A stretch of 6,679 nucleotides of DNA from Clostridiales bacterium (GCA_014799525.1 JAAVHW010000043.1:1-6679); one strand, 5' to 3'; counted from the first letter of the stretch, positions 1 to 6,282 are shown. Notes: generated by a model from the letters alone, not told the origin. Program-made: numbers and translations.

Positions 1-1
1 A

Positions 2-1039
2 GACGAGTTCCCCGAGGTGGACGCAATACTTGGCGTAAATAGCTATGATGAGATTGTTCGCACCGTGGAGAATATATGCGGTGGCGAAAAGGTGTTTGAG
101 ATTCACGGCGCGGATAAGTTTTATGACAAGCGCGTGCTTACTACGCCGTATCATTACGCATATTTGAAAATTGCAGACGGCTGCAACAATCACTGTACAT
201 ATTGCGCAATCCCAAGCATACGAGGGAAGTATCGCTCCGAAAAGCTTGAGGATTTGCTGAAAGAGGCTAAGGCTCTAAGCGACGACGGCGTAAAGGAGCT
301 TATTCTCGTAGCGCAGGACGTCACCTGCTATGGGGTGGACTTTGACGGCAAGCCACATCTTATGGAGCTTGTAAGGGAGCTTGAAAAGCTTGATTTTGAG
401 TGGATAAGGCTTCTTTACCTTGAGCCTGAAACCGTTGATGACGCGCTTATAGATTTTATCGCGAGCGAGCCTAAGGTTGTCAAATATATGGATATCCCAC
501 TTCAGCACGTTGACGACAAGGTGCTTAAGCTCATGAACCGCGGCACGACTGAGGCGCGCATACGCGAGCTTGTTGCAAAGGTCAAGAGTAAAGGGATTAC
601 CTTGCGTACAACATTTATATGCGGTTTTCCGCAGGAGAGCGAAGAGGCGTTTTGTAAGCTGCGCGACTTTGTGAAAGATACCGATATCGACTACGCTGGC
701 TTCTTTGCATACTCACGCGAGGAGGGGACGGCGGCGGATAGGCTGGACGGGCATATTGCCGATGAGGTCAAGCAGGCGCGCGCGGACGAGCTCTCAACGC
801 TGTGGCAGGAAAAACTTGCAAAGCGCAATCAAACTCTAATAGGTACGCGCGTGCGCGCGATATACGACGGTATTGATTATGACAGGCAGGCGTTTATTGC
901 AAGAAGTGCGGCGCAAGCGCCCGATATAGACAACGTGATATACTTTACCGCCGATAGCGTAATGCATGTGGGCAATTTTTACGACATAGAGATTATTGAT
1001 ACTGACGGCGTTGACCTCGTAGGGAGAGTAGTGGAATGA
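2..1039 (+). CDS. rimO: Ribosomal protein S12 methylthiotransferase RimO (5' truncated by window edge)
   Basis: Radical SAM methylthiotransferase that adds a methylthio group to an aspartate of ribosomal protein S12, using two Fe-S clusters. The reading frame is open from base 2 to the stop, giving 345 codons; family members have about 440, so roughly 95 residues are missing upstream. The GTG at position 17 is internal, because the preceding codons (DEFPE) continue the end of the N-terminal UPF0004 domain. The radical SAM CxxxCxxC motif (GCNNHCTYCAIPSIRG) has its cysteine codons at 182-184, 194-196 and 203-205. The stretches QDVTCYG, WIRLLYLEP and KYMDIPLQH are RimO-like; MiaB would have QNVNSYG. 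The last 65 or so residues form a TRAM domain that binds the substrate. The three cysteines of the second cluster lie outside the window. The stop overlaps the next start (ATGA), so the two genes are probably co-transcribed and translationally coupled. Confidence 0.93.
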   Translation, partial: DEFPEVDAILGVNSYDEIVRTVENICGGEKVFEIHGADKFYDKRVLTTPYHYAYLKIADGCNNHCTYCAIPSIRGKYRSEKLEDLLKEAKALSDDGVKELILVAQDVTCYGVDFDGKPHLMELVRELEKLDFEWIRLLYLEPETVDDALIDFIASEPKVVKYMDIPLQHVDDKVLKLMNRGTTEARIRELVAKVKSKGITLRTTFICGFPQESEEAFCKLRDFVKDTDIDYAGFFAYSREEGTAADRLDGHIADEVKQARADELSTLWQEKLAKRNQTLIGTRVRAIYDGIDYDRQAFIARSAAQAPDIDNVIYFTADSVMHVGNFYDIEIIDTDGVDLVGRVVE

Positions 1040-3306
1040 AAATGAAGTTTAATCTGGCAACAAAAATTACTATCGCGCGTATTTTTTTGATAATTCCTAC
1101 TATCGCGGCTTTTATCTACGGTCAGCTCTTTGAGCATGGTACGCTCCACTATCTCATTGGAAATATAGTGGCGGCGGTGTTGTTTTCCATATGCTGCTCA
1201 ACGGATTTTTTGGATGGCTACATTGCAAGAAAGACGGGCACTGTTACCGACCTTGGCAAGCTTCTCGACCCGCTTGCGGACAAGGTTGTCATTGTTATAA
1301 TGCTGTTTTTGGTGGTTCTTTTCAGAGACGGACTGAATGAGGTGTTTGCGTATAACGCGCTTGTGGTCGCCCTGCTTAGCGGAATAATTTTGTCGCGCGA
1401 GCTGCTTATAAGCGTATTTCGCAGTATCGCCGCAAGAAAGAACTGCGTTCTCGCCGCGGATATATTCGGCAAGATAAAAACCGTACTTCTTGACGTTTCA
1501 GTTACGTGCCTTATGCTTGCAGGTATGCATGTGATTATAGGCTGGGTAGGTACAGTTATATTCTATCTTGGTGCGGTGGTAGCGGTGTACAGTGGCATAA
1601 ATTACATCGTGAAGAACAGGCACGTTTTTGAAAGTGCCGACGCCGAAGAGCAGTCGCAGGATGAGAGTATAAACGACAACTGCGAACAATTGGAGAATGA
1701 GTATCTTGGAGATTTGGTTGACGGTATTCCGTTCAATCAAGACGGTGAGTATGACGAAAATACCCAGTCCACGTATGACCTATTTGAAAAATGGGAGAAA
1801 GACAGGGAATTGCTGAGTAAGCTTGAGAGGGCTAAGCAGAATATTGACGAGGAACGAAGAAAGGAAGAAGAAAAAAATAGAAGCGTAAACTTTGAAGAGT
1901 TCCACCGTGATGACGTTGTCACAACTGATACTAACGTCAACACCTATCATGCGCCTATCAAGGACTTGTTTGAGGGCTCGTTTGGCGGCAACAGTGAACT
2001 GCCTTTTGACGGACAGTTTGACGTTGAAGCCCAAGATGATATAAATGAATTTAATCCTGCGAGTGAAGCTGCGTTCGGCGAGCTTATGTGTTCGCAGGAG
2101 TTTGAAAAGATAGACGATACGTCTACGTTTGCCGTTGGAAAGGACGGAAATGGGATTTATCACTTTGCAAGTCTGAAGGACTGCGGATGCTTGCTTGTGG
2201 TGGGCACGGTTGAATCTGGCAAGAGTAGCTTTTTGCGCTCAATGGTCGCAAGTCTGATTTGCAAGGCTTCGCCCGACGATTTGAGATTTATCCTCATTGA
2301 CGCGCATAACAGAGGCTCGTCTGTCTACGACGGAATGCCGCATTTGCTTGTTGATGAGATTATAAGCGATTCCGCTAAGGCAGAGCGCGCCATTGCGTGG
2401 GCTATACAGGAAACAAAGCTCAGACTGGATTACTTGAAAGGTCTTGGATATAGAGATATTGACAGCTACAATGCTGGCATTGAAGCTCACGGAAAAAGCA
2501 AAATGCCGCGCATAGTTATCGTTGCGGACGGCTTTGACTCGCTTGTTGGCGAGATGAATAAAAACGTCGTGCAGACTATTGCGGCTATCACCCGTCTTGG
2601 TCGCTCGGCAGGCGTACATCTCGTGCTGTCAGTGCAGAGGATAAACTACGATATTTTGGGCTCGTCGGTTATAAACAACATACCCGTGCGAGTAGTGTTC
2701 AAAACAGCCACCTCGTATGAAAGCAGAAACGCGCTCGGCTGTAGCGGTGCGGAGCAGCTCGCAGGAAAGGGCGATATGCTGTTTAGTACGGATAGCAACC
2801 ATATTGAGCGTATGCACGGCGTGTTTACTAATGAGCGCGACGCAGAAAGTCTGATAGGCTACGTCAAAGCGCACAATCACAGCAATTTTGACAGCGGAAT
2901 CAGAGCAATCATTTGTGACGGCGAGCTTAATGCATTGCAAAATGCCGCAAATGATACTGCTGACAAAAACGGCAAGAGCGATAGCTCCGACTTCTTTGAT
3001 GCTGGCATAGATAAAGACGACACGCGCGAATATGATATGCAAATGCTTTCTGCAATCAAAGCGGTTGTAGAGATGCACAAGGATAGGGGACACGCGCACG
3101 TTGCAGGCTTGCAGCGTAAGCTCGGTATTGGCTATCCCAAAGCTGTGCGCCTTTTTGATGAGCTTGAGTACCGTGGAATAATCGAGCGCGATTATAAAAA
3201 CGATACGGACACGTACGTTCTTGCAATTGACGTGGATACGCTTGACAAAGTGTGCAAAGAGTTTGAAGAGAGTTTTCCGTCGGGTTCTGACGGCGATATG
3301 GAATGA
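1036..3306 (+). CDS. pgsA: PgsA fused to a degenerate FtsK/SpoIIIE-like ATPase and winged-helix module
   Basis: Residues 1-197 are a full CDP-diacylglycerol-glycerol-3-phosphate 3-phosphatidyltransferase, the enzyme that makes phosphatidylglycerophosphate at the membrane. The CDP-alcohol phosphotransferase motif is intact: D57, D60, G61, A64, R65, G74, D78, D82, with several hydrophobic segments around it. PgsA proteins normally stop near residue 190. Here the frame continues through an acidic linker (about 198-365) with a charged, probably coiled-coil stretch at 245-283. An FtsK/SpoIIIE beta-domain follows (about 362-615), with Walker A G390-S397 (GTVESGKS), a Walker B strand ending at D498, and SAGVHLVLSVQR and GKGDMLF motifs. 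A gamma-like winged helix lies at about 664-730 (LQRKLGIGYPKAVRLFDEL). The FtsK four-helix membrane domain and most of the alpha domain are absent. The Walker B glutamate is glycine (G499), so hydrolysis is doubtful. GGGAG lies 9 bases before the chosen ATG, which overlaps the rimO stop. No stop or frameshift separates the parts. I infer a genuine fusion; its role is unknown. Confidence 0.88.
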   Translation: MKMKFNLATKITIARIFLIIPTIAAFIYGQLFEHGTLHYLIGNIVAAVLFSICCSTDFLDGYIARKTGTVTDLGKLLDPLADKVVIVIMLFLVVLFRDGLNEVFAYNALVVALLSGIILSRELLISVFRSIAARKNCVLAADIFGKIKTVLLDVSVTCLMLAGMHVIIGWVGTVIFYLGAVVAVYSGINYIVKNRHVFESADAEEQSQDESINDNCEQLENEYLGDLVDGIPFNQDGEYDENTQSTYDLFEKWEKDRELLSKLERAKQNIDEERRKEEEKNRSVNFEEFHRDDVVTTDTNVNTYHAPIKDLFEGSFGGNSELPFDGQFDVEAQDDINEFNPASEAAFGELMCSQEFEKIDDTSTFAVGKDGNGIYHFASLKDCGCLLVVGTVESGKSSFLRSMVASLICKASPDDLRFILIDAHNRGSSVYDGMPHLLVDEIISDSAKAERAIAWAIQETKLRLDYLKGLGYRDIDSYNAGIEAHGKSKMPRIVIVADGFDSLVGEMNKNVVQTIAAITRLGRSAGVHLVLSVQRINYDILGSSVINNIPVRVVFKTATSYESRNALGCSGAEQLAGKGDMLFSTDSNHIERMHGVFTNERDAESLIGYVKAHNHSNFDSGIRAIICDGELNALQNAANDTADKNGKSDSSDFFDAGIDKDDTREYDMQMLSAIKAVVEMHKDRGHAHVAGLQRKLGIGYPKAVRLFDELEYRGIIERDYKNDTDTYVLAIDVDTLDKVCKEFEESFPSGSDGDME

Positions 3307-4004
3307 CTATGATACGCGAGGTTGTGAAATTATGCGGACTTAGCAAGCCGCAAATAATGCAAAAATTGCAGTTTTTGGACGGCTGCGGCGTATTGTTCGA
3401 GGTGCAGGAAAAGTATCTCGACGCGGAAGTCGTTATGACTACAGATATAGATTCCTCCATGTTTGACGTGGTTAGAAGCACGGTTTACAACCTTTTTGAG
3501 AATGAGGTGTACTCCGCGGAAAGCTGCAGCTTGCAGGAGCTTGCGGCGAGTCTTTTGAAGATGAGCGGTCGCAAACTCGGCGTTGCGGAAAGCCTCACGT
3601 GCGGGCTTGTGTGTGCAATGCTTGCAGAGGTGTCGGGCATAAGTGAAAATCTGTATGAGGGCATTGTATGCTACAATAAGGGCTCTAAGATGAGCAGGCT
3701 GGGAGTTGGCAAGGACACACTCTCGGCGCACGGCGCAATAAGCCGCGAAACTGCGTACGAAATGGTCAGAGGACTCAACGTCGCGCCTGTGGATATCGGT
3801 CTTTCCACAACGGGACTTGCAGGTCCTAAGGGCGACGAGGGAAAGCCTGTAGGACTCACGTATATAGGAGTTGGCAGTGGGGATTTCATTCTCACCTTCG
3901 AAAAGAAGTTTGAGGGGACTCGGGATGAAATACGCCATGCCGCGGCAAACGTAGCGTTGTTCTACCTTATACGCTATCTCAAAGGCGATATCTGGAGACT
4001 CTAA
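3303..4004 (+). CDS. cinA: CinA C-terminal (NMN deamidase-like) protein lacking the MoaB-like domain
   Basis: A 233-residue member of the CinA/PncC family. Related enzymes hydrolyse the amide of nicotinamide mononucleotide in pyridine nucleotide recycling. Residues from about 80 to 230 form the CinA C-terminal domain: the AES motif (A95-S97), a VCYNKGSK motif with Y124 and K129, and GLAGP at 171-175. The usual AESCTGG reads AESLTCG here, so two normally conserved positions are changed. Residues 1-80 (KLCGLSKPQIMQKL onward, ending in SLQELAASLL) resemble the middle linker/KH-like part of full CinA. The N-terminal MoaB/MoeA-type domain of about 170 residues is missing, and the preceding DNA encodes the FtsK-like module instead. 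The ATG overlaps the previous stop (ATGA) and no clear Shine-Dalgarno is visible, which suggests reinitiation from the upstream gene. The family call is firm; activity is uncertain because of the motif changes. Confidence 0.85.
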   Translation: MTMIREVVKLCGLSKPQIMQKLQFLDGCGVLFEVQEKYLDAEVVMTTDIDSSMFDVVRSTVYNLFENEVYSAESCSLQELAASLLKMSGRKLGVAESLTCGLVCAMLAEVSGISENLYEGIVCYNKGSKMSRLGVGKDTLSAHGAISRETAYEMVRGLNVAPVDIGLSTTGLAGPKGDEGKPVGLTYIGVGSGDFILTFEKKFEGTRDEIRHAAANVALFYLIRYLKGDIWRL

Positions 4005-4023
4005 CACACTTCGTGTGTTTTGC
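4003..4023 (+). terminator. Short hairpin at the end of the rimO-pgsA-cinA operon
   Basis: A perfect 7-bp stem (AACACAC / GTGTGTT, 4003-4009 with 4013-4019) with a TTC loop is followed by only a few T residues (TTTTGCTCTT). It begins inside the cinA stop codon. The stem is AT-containing and the T tract is short, so it is probably a weak intrinsic terminator, or merely a 3'-end hairpin that lets some transcription run into recA. Confidence 0.5.
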
Positions 4024-4047
4024 TCTTGGATGTTCCCTATCGCGCTG

Positions 4048-4098
4048 TAGTGAAATGTAATCATGATTATAGTGAACTATATAGTAAGAGATAGTGAA
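4048..4098 (+). repeat. Three TAGTGAA heptamers spaced exactly 22 bp apart
   Basis: TAGTGAA occurs at 4048-4054, 4070-4076 and 4092-4098. Start-to-start distance is 22 bp both times, about two helical turns, so all copies face the same side of the DNA. A 10-bp palindrome (ACTATATAGT, 4076-4085) lies between the second and third copies. The segment sits between the operon-end hairpin and the candidate recA promoter. It could be a phased protein-binding site, but AT-rich DNA makes chance possible. Confidence 0.4.
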
Positions 4099-4108
4099 TG
4101 AAAGAATT

Positions 4109-4137
4109 AGAAATAAACGACCTTAAATAATATTTCT
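4109..4137. repeat. Inverted repeat AGAAATA / TATTTCT upstream of recA
   Basis: Seven-base arms at 4109-4115 and 4131-4137 are perfectly complementary around a 15-bp spacer. There is no T tract after it, so it does not look like a terminator. It may be a binding site in the recA control region, or chance in AT-rich DNA. Confidence 0.25.
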
Positions 4138-4149
4138 GATATTTGCCAT

Positions 4150-4169
4150 ATGCACCAAAAACGGTGCAT
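4150..4169. promoter_or_regulatory. Candidate operator ATGCACC-N6-GGTGCAT upstream of recA
   Basis: The 7-bp arms at 4150-4156 and 4163-4169 are perfect inverted repeats around AAAAAC, a symmetric layout typical of dimeric helix-turn-helix regulator sites. It occupies the -35/spacer position relative to the TATAAT at 4179, so a bound protein would block or replace the -35 contact. It does not match the Gram-positive LexA consensus (GAAC-N4-GTTC). The regulator is unknown. Confidence 0.45.
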
Positions 4170-4178
4170 TGGTTGAAA

Positions 4179-4184
4179 TATAAT
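4179..4184 (+). promoter_or_regulatory. Candidate -10 box of the recA promoter
   Basis: A perfect TATAAT lies 50 bp before the recA start codon, which would give a leader of roughly 45 nt. No consensus -35 lies 16-18 bp upstream; the bases there (CCAAAA / CAAAAA) are the spacer of the inverted repeat. The promoter may be weak or factor-dependent. Confidence 0.5.
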
Positions 4185-4234
4185 ATAACTGTAAAACAAG
4201 TGGCGCAGGTGTCTGCGTTCAAAGGAGATATACC

Positions 4235-5242
4235 ATGGCGGAAAAAAACGATAAAGTGAAATCTAAGGCGGAATGCCTACAAGACGCGCTTTCGCAGATT
4301 GAAAAGCAGTTTGGCAAGGGCTCTATTATGCTTCTTGGCGAGGAGAGTGTTCAGAAGGTGGAGGCAATCTCAACGGGCTGTCTTACGCTTGACGTTGCAC
4401 TCGGAATCGGCGGAATTCCAAAGGGCAGAATTATTGAGATATACGGACCAGAGTCATCTGGTAAGACGACGGTTGCGCTGCACTGCGTTGCGGAGCTTCA
4501 AAAGGCGGGCGGCACGGCGGCGTTCATTGACGCGGAACACGCACTTGACCCTGTGTATGCCTCAAAGCTTGGCGTACAGATTGAAAACCTGTACATAGCT
4601 CAGCCCGACAACGGCGAGCAGGCACTCGATATTGTTGAAATGCTTGTGAGAAGCAGCGCGGTTGACATTATTGTCGTTGACTCCGTTGCGGCACTTACTC
4701 CGCAGGCGGAAATTGACGGCGATATGGGTGACAGCCACGTAGGCTTGCAGGCAAGACTTATGTCACAGGCACTGCGTAAGCTCACCGCCGTTGCTTCAAA
4801 GAGCAAATGTACGATTATCTTCATCAATCAGCTTAGAGAAAAGGTCGGCGTAATGTACGGCAATCCCGAAACCACCACGGGCGGCAAGGCGCTTAAGTTC
4901 TACGCTTCCGTGCGTATAGACGTAAGAAAGAAGGATACGCTCAAGGACGGCGGCGATTTTGTCGGCAACCACGTAGTCGCAAAGATTGTCAAGAACAAGG
5001 TTGCGCCTCCGTTCAGAACGGCGGAGTTTGATATCATGTACGGCACGGGTATTTCAAATACGTCTTGCGTGCTTGACCTTGCAGTCGAAAACGGCTTTGT
5101 GCAGAAGGGCGGAAGCTGGTATAGCTACAACGACGAGAAGATTGGACAGGGCAAGGATAGGACTGTCGATTATCTCATCAATCATCCCGAAGTGCTTGCC
5201 GAGCTTGACGCGAAGGTGCGCGAGAAATACGGCATGAACTGA
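4235..5242 (+). CDS. recA: Recombinase RecA
   Basis: DNA-dependent ATPase that forms filaments on single-stranded DNA, carries out strand exchange and, in most bacteria, triggers LexA self-cleavage. At 335 residues it is slightly shorter than the usual 340-355 and ends at KYGMN without the long acidic tail. The Walker A motif GPESSGKT is at 71-78, the catalytic glutamate is E101 (FIDAEHALD), and the Walker B strand IIVVDS is at 145-150. The DNA-binding loop 1 region ([12 protein letters not shown]) is near 159-170. Loop 2, [21 protein letters not shown], spans 198-217 and matches Bacillota RecA. AAAGGAG at 4221-4227, 7 bases before the ATG, fixes the start. It is transcribed apart from cinA by its own candidate promoter and ends before a strong hairpin. 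Every core motif is intact. Confidence 0.98.
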   Translation: MAEKNDKVKSKAECLQDALSQIEKQFGKGSIMLLGEESVQKVEAISTGCLTLDVALGIGGIPKGRIIEIYGPESSGKTTVALHCVAELQKAGGTAAFIDAEHALDPVYASKLGVQIENLYIAQPDNGEQALDIVEMLVRSSAVDIIVVDSVAALTPQAEIDGDMGDSHVGLQARLMSQALRKLTAVASKSKCTIIFINQLREKVGVMYGNPETTTGGKALKFYASVRIDVRKKDTLKDGGDFVGNHVVAKIVKNKVAPPFRTAEFDIMYGTGISNTSCVLDLAVENGFVQKGGSWYSYNDEKIGQGKDRTVDYLINHPEVLAELDAKVREKYGMN

Positions 5243-5284
5243 AGCTGACATACTCGTTATAAGTAGAGTATTTTACGGATAATA

Positions 5285-5328
5285 AATAGCACACTGATTC
5301 CTTGGGAATACAGTGTGCTATTATTTTG
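5285..5328. terminator. Long hairpin terminator after recA, probably bidirectional
   Basis: The arms AATAGCACACTG (5285-5296) and CAGTGTGCTATT (5311-5322) pair perfectly. They are continued by ATTCC / GGAAT with one bulged A (5310) and a TTG loop. On the plus strand it is followed by ATTTTG. On the minus strand the hairpin is followed by TATTATCC within a T-rich context, so it can also end transcription of the convergent lipoprotein gene. Confidence 0.85.
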
Positions 5329-5343
5329 CGGTTTTAAGATAAA

Positions 5344-5391
5344 TTGAAATATGCTTTAGGACAAATTTTGAAATATGCTTTAGGACAAATT
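5344..5391. repeat. Perfect 24-bp tandem duplication
   Basis: The 24-base unit beginning TTGAAATATGCTTTAGGA and ending CAAATT occurs at 5344-5367 and again, without any gap or mismatch, at 5368-5391. It lies in the convergent gap between the recA terminator and the stop of the lipoprotein gene. It is too short to be an insertion sequence, and no third copy is seen in the window. Either slippage/duplication or a small two-copy repeat would explain it. Confidence 0.9.
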
Positions 5392-5397
5392 TTTATA

Positions 5398-5817
5398 TTA
5401 CTCCGCTTTTTTCAATGCAAATGAAAAGCTGCATTCGTTGCACTTGCCGTCCGATTCGATGATTATATAAACTGTCTTGTTGCGCGCAAATGCCTCGGAT
5501 TTTCCTTCAACAGAGCCGTCTGTTCCGATTTCAAACAAACTAAGTTTTTCATCACCAAAGTCATAGTAAACCTTTATGCTTCCTTCTTCGAGCGTTGCAT
5601 TGTAAGTGATAACCGTGCTTTCTTTGATTGTATCATTAAACTTGATTACATACCTTCCGCTAAAAGTGCCAAACGAAACGGTCGCGCTATTTGAGTCTTT
5701 TGTTTCCACCATTGCCGTTGAGCTGCAATTGCTTTTGTATTTCGTGCCGCAAGCAGTCAATGTAAAACACAAAACAACTATCAAAACTGCAATAATTATG
5801 CTTGCAAATTTTTTCAT
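5398..5817 (-). CDS. Small secreted lipoprotein of unknown function
   Basis: A 139-residue protein with a typical lipoprotein signal: MKK start, a hydrophobic stretch at 6-19 and an LTAC lipobox, so C23 should be lipidated and the protein anchored on the outer face of the cytoplasmic membrane. The mature part of about 116 residues has alternating polar/hydrophobic segments (ATVSFGTFSGRYVIKF, TVITYNATL, KVYYDFGD, TVYIIIESDG) that suggest a beta-sandwich. Further cysteines are C31 and a C126-x-x-C129 pair that could form a disulfide. I do not recognise a family. AGGAG (5824-5828, minus strand) stands 6 bases before the ATG, and a good promoter is upstream. It is convergent to recA and lies between recA and rny, which are usually neighbours; it looks more AT-rich than the flanking genes and may be a lineage-specific insertion. 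Confidence 0.8.
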   Translation of the reverse strand: MKKFASIIIAVLIVVLCFTLTACGTKYKSNCSSTAMVETKDSNSATVSFGTFSGRYVIKFNDTIKESTVITYNATLEEGSIKVYYDFGDEKLSLFEIGTDGSVEGKSEAFARNKTVYIIIESDGKCNECSFSFALKKAE

Positions 5818-5849
5818 AATATACTCCTAAATTTTTGTTTGTCGTACTC

Positions 5850-5877
5850 ATTATATCACAGTCAAAATCAAAAGCAA
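5850..5877 (-). promoter_or_regulatory. Promoter of the lipoprotein gene
   Basis: On the minus strand, TTGCTT (5872-5877) and a perfect TATAAT (5850-5855) are separated by 16 bp. The -10 is preceded by TG at the extended -10 position (TGATATAAT). The transcript would start about 25 nt before the ribosome binding site. Confidence 0.7.
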
Positions 5878-6091
5878 GGATAGAGCAGTCGTTTTGTTTT
5901 TATTTTTGTCGCTATGCCGTAAGTTTAAATTGCGTTTAAAACTGCCGTGCAGCTACGTCTTGCGATTTGCGCACAAAACGCAAAAAAGTGATGTTTATAT
6001 GCCAAAAAATGCACATTAAACATATTATTTTGTGTTTTAGCATTTGGATTGCCACAAAGATTTTAGTTGTAACTAATTTTTATACGAGTCG

Positions 6092-6120
6092 TTGACTTAA
6101 TATATAAAATAGTATATACT
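6092..6120 (+). promoter_or_regulatory. Near-consensus sigma-A promoter for rny
   Basis: TTGACT (6092-6097) and TATACT (6115-6120) are separated by exactly 17 bp, which predicts a start near 6127. The -10 lies inside a 14-bp perfect palindrome (ATAGTATATACTAT, 6109-6122), which could act as an operator. The predicted leader to the rny ATG is about 170 nt. Confidence 0.8.
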
Positions 6121-6217
6121 ATATACGACAAAGCTATATTTGGAAACAAAACCGTATAGATAGATTGTTTTAATACCTAAACACGTTTGGCTTTTGCTGT
6201 AGAGTTGTGGCGGTGTA

Positions 6218-6282
6218 TATATAATCAATATTTGTTTTTTTGCTATATTTTTGCGTTTTCTTTTTATGGCTTTGATTATATA
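6218..6282 (+). promoter_or_regulatory. rny: Long-range stem in the rny leader, ending at the ribosome binding site
   Basis: TATATAATCAA (6218-6228) is the exact reverse complement of TTGATTATATA (6272-6282). In RNA this gives an 11-bp AU-rich stem closing a 43-nt loop that is almost all pyrimidine, with several U runs. The 3' arm ends three bases before GGAGG (6286-6290). Folding could expose or hinder the ribosome binding site, or present a U-rich single strand to a protein or nuclease. The effect is inference. Confidence 0.4.

Noticed and set aside
17..19. GTG at 17 as a true start of rimO.
   Set aside because: The frame is open to the window edge and the codons before it continue the UPF0004 domain; a start here would lose the cluster-binding cysteines.
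3330..4064. A 244-codon minus-strand open frame opposite cinA.
   Set aside because: It is a shadow of the clearly recognisable CinA-family frame on the plus strand, with no family resemblance and no ribosome binding site.
4221..4238. The recA translation start region reads AAGGAGATATACCATGG, identical to the ribosome binding site segment of common T7-based cloning vectors.
   Set aside because: Bases further upstream (GTCTGCGTTCA) do not match such vectors and the surrounding DNA is a coherent natural locus. A good Shine-Dalgarno plus a short AT spacer can match by chance.
5344..5391. The 24-bp tandem units as the start of a CRISPR array.
   Set aside because: The units abut without spacers, only two exist, and no cas-like gene is nearby.
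5966..5984. TTTGCG-N7-CGCAAA hairpin as a terminator or small RNA end.
   Set aside because: The stem is six bp, no T tract follows on either strand, and no transcript is predicted to end there.
5991..6095. A 34-codon open frame with a hydrophobic middle (IKHIILCFSIWIATKIL).
   Set aside because: It has no ribosome binding site and no promoter of its own, it ends inside the rny -35 box, and its composition fits random AT-rich DNA.
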